Part shown: one piece after another, positions 1 through 8,309 of the stretch
Layout of the letters: each line of letters opens with the position of its first letter
Position numbering within the stretch: position 1 is the first letter of the stretch
Assembly (NCBI GenBank): GCA_958430865.1
Contig: CAUDNR010000810.1
Coordinates: forward strand, 1 to 11,961
Source: Entrophospora sp. SA101
Taxonomy: Eukaryota > Glomeromycota > Glomeromycetes > Entrophosporales > Entrophosporaceae
Direction of reading: 5' to 3'
Length of the DNA: 11,961 nt
Made by a program: the position numbers and the translations under genes
Notes under the pieces: model-generated
Database searches by the model: none
Seen by the model: only the letters and a program-made list of their open reading frames with translations
Told to the model about the DNA's origin: nothing

Positions 1-606
1 TTTTTATTAAAATATTATTTTATTTATTTATATACTGTAATTAAAAAATTTATTTTATTTATTTGTTTAATTAAAAATTTTTTTGATGATCATAAAAATG
101 TGCGCATTTATTATGTAACACAAACCCCGGCATAAAATTTCCAACACTGATTCCAACCTCTACGTATATAAAATAAATTTTTTTTCCGATTATGGAATGT
201 GCACATATAGATTGTGTCACCATTGAACTTTACTTTACACACTGTATGTGATATTCTATTATGAACAATTTCCAGGACTTTTCAACTACCTTGACTTTTA
301 TTAATATTAATATTTTATCAAAAAGTCAAAACTATCTTCAACCGTTTTACCATCCAAATAATGCTGTGGGCAAAATCCAATTTTTAGTTCTGAAATATTT
401 CAAATTTTTAGCATTTATTTCCAAAATGGTGGAATATCTGATTTATCAGTGTGTCATAAATGTTATTAAATGAAATAACCAATAAAAAAGGTTGTAAACT
501 CTTGTCATATTGTTAAACTTGTATAAAATTAGTTTGTTTAAGCAGAAACAGTTTTAAGTTTTGACTTTCATTTCTCCTCCAAAATAGTTTTGTTGCTAAC
601 TTTATT
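1..606. other. AT-rich intergenic stretch, no gene seen
   Basis: This stretch is very AT-rich with long T and A runs and no convincing coding sequence on either strand. An open frame of 70 codons at 261-473 has the low-complexity Phe/Ile/Leu/Asn content expected from chance in AT-rich DNA, no splice-site support and no recognisable motif. Confidence 0.6.
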
Positions 607-871
607 TACACAGTGAGTCTCAGTATAATGGATATTTAACTAGTACAAAATTAGAAATTATCTGCAAAAATTGAATTTGATTGGATATTATTGCAGATAG
701 TTCTAAATTTGTACTAGTTAAATATCCGTTATACCAAGACTAGGGATGGGAAATTGCATGAAATTTCAAAATTTCATGTGCATGATGCACATTGTGCGCA
801 TTTCATGCAGTGTTTTTTTTAAAAAAGAAAAATTACTATATATATACTTTTAAGATTTTTTAATGCATTAT

Positions 872-1018
872 TTATTCATTATTAAAAATAATTATGTTTA
901 TATATAATTCATTTTCATCATCACTGTCAATATCACTATTATCAAAATTGTCATCACTATCATCAACAGTATCATCACTATCATCAATATTTTCACCTAC
1001 ATTTGTAACTTTACTCAT
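872..1018 (-). pseudogene. Acidic Asp/Ser-rich tail of the same hAT transposase remnant
   Basis: An open frame of 48 codons starts at 1018 and stops at 872-874. The protein is dominated by Asp, Ser, Asn and Glu, for example DDSDDTVDDSDDNFD. It lies directly downstream, in transposase orientation, of the dimerisation-domain remnant. The second copy near 8330-8370 has a comparable acidic run in the same relative place. I infer that it is the former acidic C-terminal tail of the transposase rather than an independent small gene. Confidence 0.55.
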
Positions 1019-1089
1019 CTTTGAGTTTTCAATTTATTAATATATATTAATTTAAAAACATGATCATATTTGTCAATTTATTTCATTTT

Positions 1090-1235
1090 TTGTATATAAG
1101 AAAATGTAGACCAATTCCTTTCTACTGCACTGATGAGGTAGGAATAGAAAGAACTCTTACCACAACTTTTGTCAATTCAGGTGCCACAGCTCCAAAATTA
1201 CTTTTCCACCAGGTTAATAATCCACATTATTCCCA
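1090..1235 (-). pseudogene. hAT transposase C-terminal dimerisation domain, decayed
   Basis: Read on the minus strand from about 1211, the frame begins WWKSNFGAVAPELTK and runs into LSIPTSS. It then hits a TAG at 1122-1124. In the neighbouring frame the next codons (1105-1124) give ERNWSTFSYIQK. In the hAT family the dimerisation region has a conserved WW, a P-E-L helix, then S-S-A-x-x-E-R-x-W/F-S, so this match is specific, and a single one-base frameshift separates the halves. A continuation resembling the usual K-L-I-Y-I segment follows before more stops. The fragment cannot encode a working transposase; only the last part of the protein is present. Confidence 0.8.
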
Positions 1236-1409
1236 TTAGTTGCCAAATATACCACTATGAGCTTTATATTGTAAAATTTAATTTCTGCATTTTCTGTATG
1301 TGACATTGCATGATTTGAAAAAAAAACCACGTGCATGATGTGCATGATGCAATGCACATTGCTTTTTTTTCATGCACATGGAACATCTCTAACTGAGACT
1401 CACTGTGTA

Positions 1410-1865
1410 CTACTTATTGTTTATGCAATGGTGATGTATATTTATTACACAACTAACAGCCAATAAGAGAGCTTCTTTATCACAGAACTGTGATTTTAGC
1501 CAATCACCAAAGGTGAAATTAATTTCGCCTTCGGCATTTCGGAAATTTATCAGATTTCAGTCATTAGGCGGAATTAATTTTGCCTAATTCCAGAATGGGC
1601 GATTGGTGAATGTACTAATTTCACCCACAGCATTACATCCAAAAAGTCAAAATGGGTTTCACTGACTTCATGTATATTCCCTACATAGCACAGGCTCCAT
1701 GTCATCAAATTATATTAGAAGTATATGAAATTTTCAGTGAGTCTTGATTACTTGAGTTTCAGTACTTGTTACTTTATGAAATAAAAGATTTTGTAGCAAT
1801 ATTATTTTAATATAAATTTCTTGTACAGATACAAAATATAATTAGCAAAACCAGGATATATATAT
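1410..1865. other. Intergenic, only palindromic repeats seen
   Basis: No gene is apparent on either strand. The only structure is the pair of palindromes at 1511-1530 and 1565-1586, annotated separately; the rest is AT-rich unique-looking sequence. Confidence 0.5.
1500..1608. repeat. Two related 20-22 bp palindromes inside a weak inverted repeat
   Basis: AGGTGAAATTAATTTCGCCT (1511-1530) and a 22-base relative at 1565-1586 (core GGCGGAATTAATTTTGCC) are each nearly self-complementary, with a shared consensus close to AGGCGAAATTAATTTCGCCT. They sit between ccaatcacc (1500-1508) and gggcgattgg (about 1597-1606), which are inverted relative to each other with one mismatch. The arrangement suggests a small miniature inverted-repeat element or a multi-copy palindromic repeat; a protein-binding site is an alternative. 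No target duplication could be fixed. Confidence 0.45.
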
Positions 1866-2150
1866 TTAAGATAACATAAAATCTCTTCTAACTTCACTGT
1901 TATAAAAAATAAATTTATCAAATAAAAGCCTTAAAATCATTTTCCTGCCTTTTAATTCTTGATCATTTAATATTATTTTTGGACCAAAAGAAATTTTGGA
2001 TAACAAACTATTAAGAGATTCAACATTTTGTATTGTTGCAGAAAGAATTTTAACTGCTATTGATGTGAAATCTATTGCTTCTTGGTATTCTTTGTAAATC
2101 TTGTTTGACCAAATATTTGTTAAAATGCCCAATGATATTAAAATTGATCC
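1866..2150 (-). CDS. Open reading frame, possible last exon of the upstream orphan gene
   Basis: An open frame of 94 codons starts just after an AG at 2151-2152 and ends at 1866. It has no ATG near its start, so it is more likely an exon or a fragment than a complete gene. The residues (starting GSILISLGILTNIWSNK) have the mixed helical composition of real protein and no low-complexity bias. It lies on the same strand about 220 bp beyond the stop of the 2372-3878 gene. Joining it in frame would need a phase-0 donor such as GTAAAA at 2484-2485, which would drop most of exon 5. A pseudogene fragment is equally possible. The short resemblance of its ILTNIWS to ILSNIWS in the pseudogene near 9985 is too brief to prove homology. 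Confidence 0.35.
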   Translation of the reverse strand, partial: GSILISLGILTNIWSNKIYKEYQEAIDFTSIAVKILSATIQNVESLNSLLSKISFGPKIILNDQELKGRKMILRLLFDKFIFYNSEVRRDFMLS

Positions 2151-2371
2151 CTTATAATTGTGTAATTATGTTAAAACAGTTGTAATACTAGTAAAGCAAA
2201 ATTAGTAGTAATAATAGTGATATACAATACCTTTGATGGATTTAATGGTAGTATTGATTTTTTCTTATAATATATAATTGGTAATATTATAGTTGGGGCA
2301 CTAATAAATATTAAATTATTTTAATGAATAAAAGTAATATTATTATTTTTAAAAAATAAATAAATTAAGAA

Positions 2372-3878
2372 TTACATTGAACCATAATAACATATTTTTG
2401 ATGTTATTAATAGTGACTTCCGTTTAAAAGATTCATCTTCCAATTTTTTAATAGCCAAAATAGTTTCTTGATGCAATTGTTTTACAATCACATGAAGTTT
2501 TTCAAATGTTTCTATAAAGTTTTTCAAAATATAAGAGGTAATTAATTGATTACTTTTAAGAATAATCCTCCTTCTTTACTACCTATTATTCTTATTATTT
2601 ATTAGTTGATTTCTAATTTAAAACTTACTATCATCTTCGTAGAAATTTATCTGAAGTAAATCAGTTTCATTTTTATTTGCACCTTGATGAATTTTCTTTT
2701 TCACCTCTATAATTTCTGGATTTTTTATCAAAGGCACCCAAGAAGGTAACCGAAAAGTTCCATATAATTCATTGAGATGTGTCAAATTTCTTATGACTGA
2801 AAACATACTAATTAAAAAATTAAAAAATGGCTCATGTCTTTCCTAAATGAACGCATAATAAACTTTTTATTAATTACTTTTTTAAAAAACATTAATATTA
2901 AATCAATTACATGTATGATAGTATAAAAAAAAAAAAAAACAAACCATTATATTTTGATTTATTTTTCTATCTAAAATCAAGGAATTCAGAACTTCAATAA
3001 ACAATCTTCCTAATTCGCTGTCACATTCATGTTCAATCTTGATCTCAACCACTGTCATTGAAGTATCATTAACTTCTCGATTGATTGTAGTGATAGTACC
3101 AGGAAATAACCTTTCTAATGCTGAAATTGTAGAATCTGAAATCAGTTCATTTAAAACCTGATCTAATAATTTAAGAGCTATCATATCACCGAAACATCTC
3201 AGATTAGTCGCTGCAACTGCTTGACTCTTATTAACTTTGAAAGATCTTTCAATAAATGTATATGACAATATGTCTAATGGGATCCAATCTGCAAATCCAT
3301 TTTCACTTAGATCTCTAATTGTTTGTGAATTACGAAGTTTTTCAATTGCATCTCTGTGACGATGACTGTTTAAATTAATTTTCACCTATTTAAGAAAGTA
3401 ATTTTGTAAATTTATAATAATATAATGGATTCTTTGTTAAGAAACTCTGTGATTGTGTCATTGTTGCATAAAATTTCATTACAAAATCTATTTTTGCTAA
3501 TTTTTTTTATCAAGCATATCATAAATTAAATTCAAACCTTTATTGTATTATGTGTTTCGTCCTCTATTGCAACATATGACCTTTCCATTACTAGTAGATT
3601 ATCATCAAGAATATTTATCGTCACCGACCCAATTGCTTCAATGATTGCATGTTCTAGTTCTCCTGGAGATTTCTAATGTCAAAAGAAAAAATTATTTCCT
3701 AACAAAGAAAAAAAATAAAACTTTTCTTATAATAAATTTTTACCGTCAAGTTATAAATTTGGAATAAAGCATATTGAACTTCGCTATCTTTTAAGGACTC
3801 ATTACCCTCAATGTAATGAAAGAATCCATTGTAATAAATAATTGGTTTTTTATTTGCAGGAGGTTTACGACCAGACAT
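2372..3878 (-). CDS. Five-exon orphan gene, 354-residue protein of unknown function
   Basis: The minus-strand gene begins with ATG at 3878 (MSGRKPPANKK) and ends with TAA at 2372-2374. Exons are 3744-3878, 3538-3672, 2945-3385, 2629-2842 and 2372-2511. The introns (71, 152, 102 and 117 bp) all have GT-AG ends, one donor being a perfect GTAAGT, and every join keeps frame, giving exactly 355 codons including stop. Short introns and Lys/Asn/Ile-rich coding suit a Rhizophagus-like fungus. The protein has no signal peptide or membrane segment and seems soluble. The central exon has an amphipathic helical stretch around FADWIPLDILSYTF and a Val/Ile-Glu-rich strand region near its end. I recognise no domain or catalytic motif. 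The extreme 3' end is the least certain part, because exon 5 could instead splice to 1866-2150. A TATA-like site lies 47-61 bp before the ATG. Confidence 0.7.
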
Positions 3879-3924
3879 TGTTTAATATTAAAAAAATTTG
3901 AAAAATTAAAAATAATCAATTCAA

Positions 3925-3964
3925 TTTATTATATATAGGCACAAACATTTTATTTAGCCAATCA
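3925..3964 (-). promoter_or_regulatory. Probable core promoter of the orphan gene: TATA-like and CCAAT-type sites
   Basis: On the minus strand, CTATATATAATA (about 3926-3938) lies roughly 50-60 bp upstream of the ATG at 3878, and a TGATTGGC element (CCAAT box, 3957-3964) sits about 25 bp further out. Spacing and orientation fit a fungal promoter, but TATA-like strings are common in DNA this AT-rich, so the CCAAT site is the stronger part. Confidence 0.4.
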
Positions 3965-4847
3965 ACGGTTTTTTGTTCCTACTATTACCTCATCATCCTC
4001 ATTTTGAAAACAACAAAACGTCATGATGAAATAACAAGATTTTAATAGGTTGCAGCGAGTTCGTGTAAATCATTAAATCATCGCATTACACAAGCATCAG
4101 CGTGGAATTTTTTCAGAAAATTTAATACGTCACGCACGACTAATTATATCCAATTTTTTTACAAAGCATATTTTCTTTTACAACGTTGTTAATTTTTGCG
4201 ACCCATCAATGCTTACAGCCTCCAATCTTTTATACTATTCCAAAACCGCTATCATTGGTGAAAATCTGTTATTGCTGACATTACCAACATCATCATGACT
4301 TGGAGCATTTGAAAGGCTTTGATTGATTTCATTACGATGTATGTATGAATTCAAAAAAGAATAGTTGTTTTAAATTTTTTAGAGGTGTTAAAACTTTCGA
4401 CATCTTCTGGGTGTAATTTAAGGTGGGATTTTAAATTAATTTTTTTTAAAAAGAAAAAGAAAAAGAAAAAGAAAAAAGAGGGAATCTATTTTCTTAAATA
4501 GTTTTTTTCACTTTATTCAGCATTGCACGAACAACTGATGATTTGATTATATTGTTCTTGGGACAACAATTAATAATATCAAATGTGGAATGAATTTACT
4601 TTCATTTATATTAATATGATTTCAAAAAAGGGTTTAATTGGTAAGTTGCAGTTTTTATGTTTATCTATCTTTCATTTAAATCAAAGATTGTATCATCATT
4701 ATATAATTTATTTCATTAATTCAAAAAATACATGTATAACATGAAATGTAATGATAAGTATAAAATAAATAAATAAATTTTAATTGTCCATCATTCATCT
4801 TGGATTTTTCTTGAACATCTTTGCTCATGTCATCATAAGCTCATTCT
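3965..4847. other. Intergenic between two minus-strand genes
   Basis: No reading frame with coding character was found. The stretch contains a somewhat less AT-rich block (about 4010-4330), which may be upstream regulatory sequence for the orphan gene, and an AAAAAG microsatellite at 4448-4479. Confidence 0.45.
4448..4479. repeat. (AAAAAG)n microsatellite
   Basis: Four exact AAAAAG units are followed by an imperfect AAAAAAGAG unit, making a purine-only tract on the plus strand. It lies between genes and is probably length-variable between strains. Confidence 0.85.
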
Positions 4848-6316
4848 TTATTTAACCTTAGCATTAGGAGTATCTGTGACAGTTGAAGCAGTAGAAGAGC
4901 TGGTGGAAATATAAACAGTTGTCAAGCAAGTTGAAAAGGTCAAAGAGGTTGAAGAGGAGGCTGAAGAAGTGACATGCTTCCTTTTCTTATTCACCCTTTT
5001 GAAATATTTTTCAATCAATTCCAGTTCTCCCTCTTCATCACTATAATTTTTACTGTTGCTTTTGTTTGTCTTGGGCTCACTTGGAATCAAGTTCCATTCT
5101 ATTTCTTCTCTACCAAGTGTTTTTTGTTTGTCTTGCTGATTCTCAACTTTCCAAGAACCGAAATTATCAACCTGCCTAGATTGTTTTTGATCAACCTATA
5201 TTTCCTGTACTTGTCCACATACATCACATAAACTTCAGAGTTGATGCTTTTGTTCTTTGACATCAGGTTGTATAGCTTTCTGTTTAAAACAAAATTCCCA
5301 CCTGCCTCATTCTCAACAAAAAATTCATTGTTTGTGACCCTGTGAAAAACATTAATGGATATTGGTGGGGAAAGTCTTCCTTGCCTTCACCATTTTCATC
5401 AACCATAATCATTTGGTTTGGAGTCACCTACACATATTTATAATTAAGAAAAGTCAAAATTTCAGGTCAAGAAGGTATAGTAATAGGGAAAAACCATTTG
5501 ACTCCCCCTTCTATGACATATCTCCTGATCAGGACAGCCACCAAGTGCTTGGAAAAATTTAACACATTGTTCACCTTGTTATAATATCTTTTGAAGTTAA
5601 CCTTTCTAAAAACATTGTCATTTCTATAAAGTGCAGCTCTGCTGATTGTTCCCTCAGTGGAAGTCACTATACATGAAGTTGAAACTAAGGTTTCTGGCCA
5701 AAACTGCTTCTATTAGTAGCCAAAATTGCCCAAATACTTTGAGCAAAAATTATTATTTTATAAACCCAAACTACTTTTTGTTACTAGCTGAAATTGGGCA
5801 AAATTATTTTAAAGTTGTTTAAGTTAAAACAAGTTGATTCATATAGTTTTTTAATTTTCATGCTTATAAAAAATGTTGAGAAGCCCAAATTGCCCAAACT
5901 AGTTTGGGCTTTGAGAAAACAGTTTGGACCAGAAACCTTACTGGATTGTGACCTCCTGTGCTTGAACAAGCTGCAGATTCTTGTTGCTTTGATGGATTTG
6001 GATATTTACATGGCACTACAATTCATCAGCAGAGTTGCAACTTGGTCACAGAGCCATCCTTATCCCAGAGGTGGGATCATTGCAGGCAACTTTTCGGTCA
6101 GCATGCCAGCAGCCTTCTCTGGTCAGGGAAGATTAGTGAAAGTGTCATTGATGATTGATGCAGTCTTGGTAAACTCCAGAGCTTTGCGCCCCCCCTGAAA
6201 ATTCAGTAGCATCATTGTATCATCTGGAGCACCGTGGTCAGATTAGCCTTGTGTACATGAGGAAGATGTGAGAATGACTGTAAAGTGTTCAAGGTAGCGT
6301 GCATGCTTCAACACCT
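4848..6316 (-). pseudogene. Decayed multi-part gene of unknown family, split by a MITE
   Basis: Minus-strand coding-like segments follow one another but change frame. About 6316-6010 is one frame with several in-frame stops (starts VLKHARYLEH, includes TMMLLNFQGGRKALEF). The frame through 5467-5667 reads ISRAALYRNDNVFRKVNFKR, and about 5375-5099 gives VTNNEFFVENEAGGNF and ends at a TAG (5099-5101). The last frame, about 5116-4848, carries an acidic patch (SDEEGELELIEKYF), a basic cluster (KRVNKKRKH, possibly a nuclear localisation signal) and a Ser/Thr-rich tail. The last two segments are separated by a one-base frameshift near 5099-5118. A TA-flanked MITE (5688-5938) interrupts it. The segment is less AT-rich than its surroundings. 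I do not recognise the family; a transposon-borne gene is possible. It cannot make a full protein as it stands. Confidence 0.55.
5688..5938. mobile_element. 251-bp TA-flanked MITE inserted in a former coding sequence
   Basis: The left end AGGTTTCTGGCCAAAACTG (5688-5706) is repeated inverted at 5920-5938 as AGGTTTCTGGTCCAAACTG with small differences. TA stands on both sides (5686-5687 and 5939-5940). The interior carries repeated TTTGGGC/GCCCAAA motifs, extending the inverted repeat on both arms. The size, terminal repeats and TA duplication fit a Tc1/mariner-type non-autonomous element. Removing it together with one TA joins the flanks into a minus-strand frame without a stop across the junction (CCA GTA GTT), so it landed in what was coding sequence. 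Confidence 0.75.
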
Positions 6317-6583
6317 GCCAATTTTCAATAATCAAACATTGCATATTTGAATTGTTTCTTTTTAAATGGTGTATTGCCTTGACATCTTGTGATTATAATA
6401 TTTATAGTATTATTATTATTATGATTATGCAAAGTAAAATATTATCAATGAAAATCTTGAAATTACCCAGCAAGATCTGCTCCGCGTTTTGATTCCAATT
6501 AAAATATTTATAAGCTAAAATAAAAGACACCTCATAATATCAATACAAATAAAAAAAAGTACCTCTGGTTAGCATAGGTTTCA
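6317..6583. other. Intergenic, no gene seen
   Basis: AT-rich sequence with a short run of TAT/TTA repeats near 6405-6425. I looked on the minus strand for the missing C-terminal part of the F-box gene and saw no continuing frame. Confidence 0.45.
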
Positions 6584-7390
6584 TTAATTTAATATTAATA
6601 TACTTTTTGTTCCACTACATAAATTTTTAAAAGTTGGTAATAATAAATCATTTAAATTATCTCCATTGTAATAAGATTCATAAACAATTATTGATTGTGA
6701 ATGTGTTAATATTGCTTCTTTTAATTCATCTGGTAAATTTTTTCCAGATATTGCAATATCTAAATATTTAATTTGCTTTTGTGCTTTAATTAGCTGTGCC
6801 AATTTATACATATTTTTATAATTAACATCACAATGTATTCTTAATGATTGAATATTTTTACAAATATTTGCTAATTTATCAAAAAGTTCACCATTATAAT
6901 TATAACAACTTATTTCATAAAGGTTCTGAAAACAATAATCAAATCTATGATGATTAAGTAACCCATTACAATCTGTGTGGATACTTCTAAACATTCTAAT
7001 ACCTGCTGAATGATCTAAAATAAAGTTTCTTAATTTATTTTGTAAAACTCGTGCAAGATCTAATGCTTTAGATTTTCTTAGGTACCAATAATAAAGATTA
7101 TCTGGAAACATAGTAGCAAACCCAGCATAATTGTATAATGGTGGTTTCTCCAATAGTTTAAAATCTGATTCGATTTTAGTCAAGGAATCCTTATCTTTTT
7201 CCAATAAACAATTAATTAATATTTTAACACTGTTAGGAGAATAAAATGGGTTTCTCCATAAAGTTGAAATACTGATACTGTGCCATTGTTTGTTGACAAG
7301 AATACAAGAATATAATGTTTTATAATCATCTTCAATGTATTTGAATATTTCAGTCAGAAGCTCAGGTGGAATATTTTTTATTTCAAACAT
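6584..7390 (-). CDS. F-box protein, short form (268 residues)
   Basis: This is an uninterrupted single-exon gene starting at ATG 7390. Residues about 6-50 form an F-box: IPPELLTEIFKYIEDD, then LYSCILVNKQWHSISISTLW, with the expected L-P-x-E-L-L start and the conserved V-x-x-x-W and L-W positions. F-box proteins bind Skp1 in SCF ubiquitin ligases and present a substrate through their C-terminal part. Here the rest (for example NLYEISCYNYNGELFDKLANICKN, broken by Leu/Ile spacing) resembles degenerate leucine-rich repeats typical of the greatly expanded F-box family in arbuscular mycorrhizal fungi. Members I know of in that group are often much longer (roughly 400-550 residues), so this one may be C-terminally shortened; it ends in GTKSILILN. 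The substrate cannot be deduced. No intron is needed. Confidence 0.85.
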   Translation of the reverse strand: MFEIKNIPPELLTEIFKYIEDDYKTLYSCILVNKQWHSISISTLWRNPFYSPNSVKILINCLLEKDKDSLTKIESDFKLLEKPPLYNYAGFATMFPDNLYYWYLRKSKALDLARVLQNKLRNFILDHSAGIRMFRSIHTDCNGLLNHHRFDYCFQNLYEISCYNYNGELFDKLANICKNIQSLRIHCDVNYKNMYKLAQLIKAQKQIKYLDIAISGKNLPDELKEAILTHSQSIIVYESYYNGDNLNDLLLPTFKNLCSGTKSILILN

Positions 7391-8309
7391 TTTTAAGAAT
7401 AATTTGTTTGTTGCACAACGTAAATGAAAAAAAAAATCGAATATGTTATGGATTTACCAATATAGGTATTATTTTGATTAGAAGAATTATTGTTATGATA
7501 ATTGATTATTTATTTAAATGTTTAAATGTTACATTCAGAACTAAATGTACTCCAGTTTTTCTTATAAGACAGTAATTTATACTTGGCATAGACCACTAAT
7601 TAGTGTTCCTGTTCATATCTCTAGCCATATTCAAATATTCATAATTTTATAGAAATGATTGATTCTTATTATTATTATTCAAATATCTGTAATAGTTACA
7701 CTTTTAAATACTTTCAGATATCATGATACCTTTTACTTTTGGAAATTGTAATCATAATATATATAATTTATTTTTTTATTAGCATGACAAACTTTCATGT
7801 AATTAAATTTACAGTAAATGAGTAATTGCATTTTGTAAACCAATCAACCTTCATGAATAAAATTATGAATTCCATCTTTACAAATGGCATATAAAACATA
7901 TACTACAAAATATATTAACATTCCACGATTTAATACATACCACTTTACAAAAATACAAATAAGCTCTCATTATATTAATTATAATAAGAAATCCTGAATT
8001 AGTTTTAATTATAGAAATTTAAAATGACAAAACGTTCCACTTTAATTGTAAAATATTGTTTCAGTAGATGAAATAAAGCCACATTCACATTATGAGCTGA
8101 ATGGAGAGTAAAAGTGAGATACAACTAAATTGATTTACTGCCTATTGAAGTTTTTAAAGCATTGAAATTTAGTAAATAATTTATTATCATTTATAATGAA
8201 CAGACATAAAGTCTTTGAATAATTAATTAGTAGAGCTTTTCTATTGATAATAATTGTCTTGAATTAATGTAATTTTAGTCAGGTTAGTCAAATTCTCATT
8301 TTAGGTTAC
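7391..8309. other. Long intergenic stretch, no gene seen
   Basis: Very AT-rich sequence upstream of the F-box gene. The open frame at 7366-7575 on the plus strand overlaps the F-box start and has no motif. No tRNA-like B box, inverted repeat of note or splice-supported exon was found. Confidence 0.5.

Larger units (their letters stand above)
741..1391. mobile_element. Non-autonomous hAT-type element nested inside the foldback MITE
   Basis: The ends are TAGGGATGG at 741 and the complement of TAGAGATGT at 1391, the hAT terminal style. Subterminal regions are crowded with TGCATGATG and TGCACAT-like motifs, as expected for transposase-binding repeats. It is flanked by 8-bp direct repeats, accaagac (733-740) and actgagac (1392-1399), which differ at two positions. 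The undisturbed left arm of the host MITE (617-624) predicts actgagac at exactly this point, so the right copy keeps the original target and the left copy has mutated. The interior carries the remains of a transposase end on the minus strand (about 872-1235), so this is an internally deleted and decayed copy. Confidence 0.8.
609..1407. mobile_element. TA-flanked foldback MITE (pogo/Tc1-mariner style), interrupted by a hAT element
   Basis: The left arm (609-667) and the right arm (691-732 continued at 1392-1407) are near-perfect inverted repeats around a 23-base loop. The outer ends read CACAGTGAGTCTCAGT at the left and its exact reverse complement at 1392-1407. Both ends are flanked by TA (607-608 and 1408-1409), the target duplication typical of Tc1/mariner-pogo elements. 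Without the inserted hAT sequence the element would be only about 140 bp and almost entirely terminal repeat, so it is non-autonomous. The family assignment rests on the TA duplication and the CAGTGAGTCTC-type terminus; the structure itself is seen directly. Confidence 0.8.

Noticed and set aside
261..473. 70-codon plus-strand open frame
   Set aside because: Low-complexity Phe/Ile/Asn-rich translation in AT-rich DNA, with no motif, no splice support and no promoter-like context.
900..1000. CATCATC-rich stretch considered as a microsatellite or CRISPR-like array
   Set aside because: The repeats are irregular and encode an acidic Asp/Ser tail on the minus strand of the hAT remnant; there are no regular spacers.
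4974..5231. 85-codon plus-strand frame with hydrophobic content resembling a membrane protein
   Set aside because: It is the antisense shadow of the Lys/Asn/Glu-rich minus-strand segments; Phe/Leu-rich translations arise automatically there.
5794..6198. 134-codon plus-strand open frame
   Set aside because: It starts inside the MITE and runs antisense to the decayed gene across the element boundary at 5938; it is a chance frame created by the insertion.
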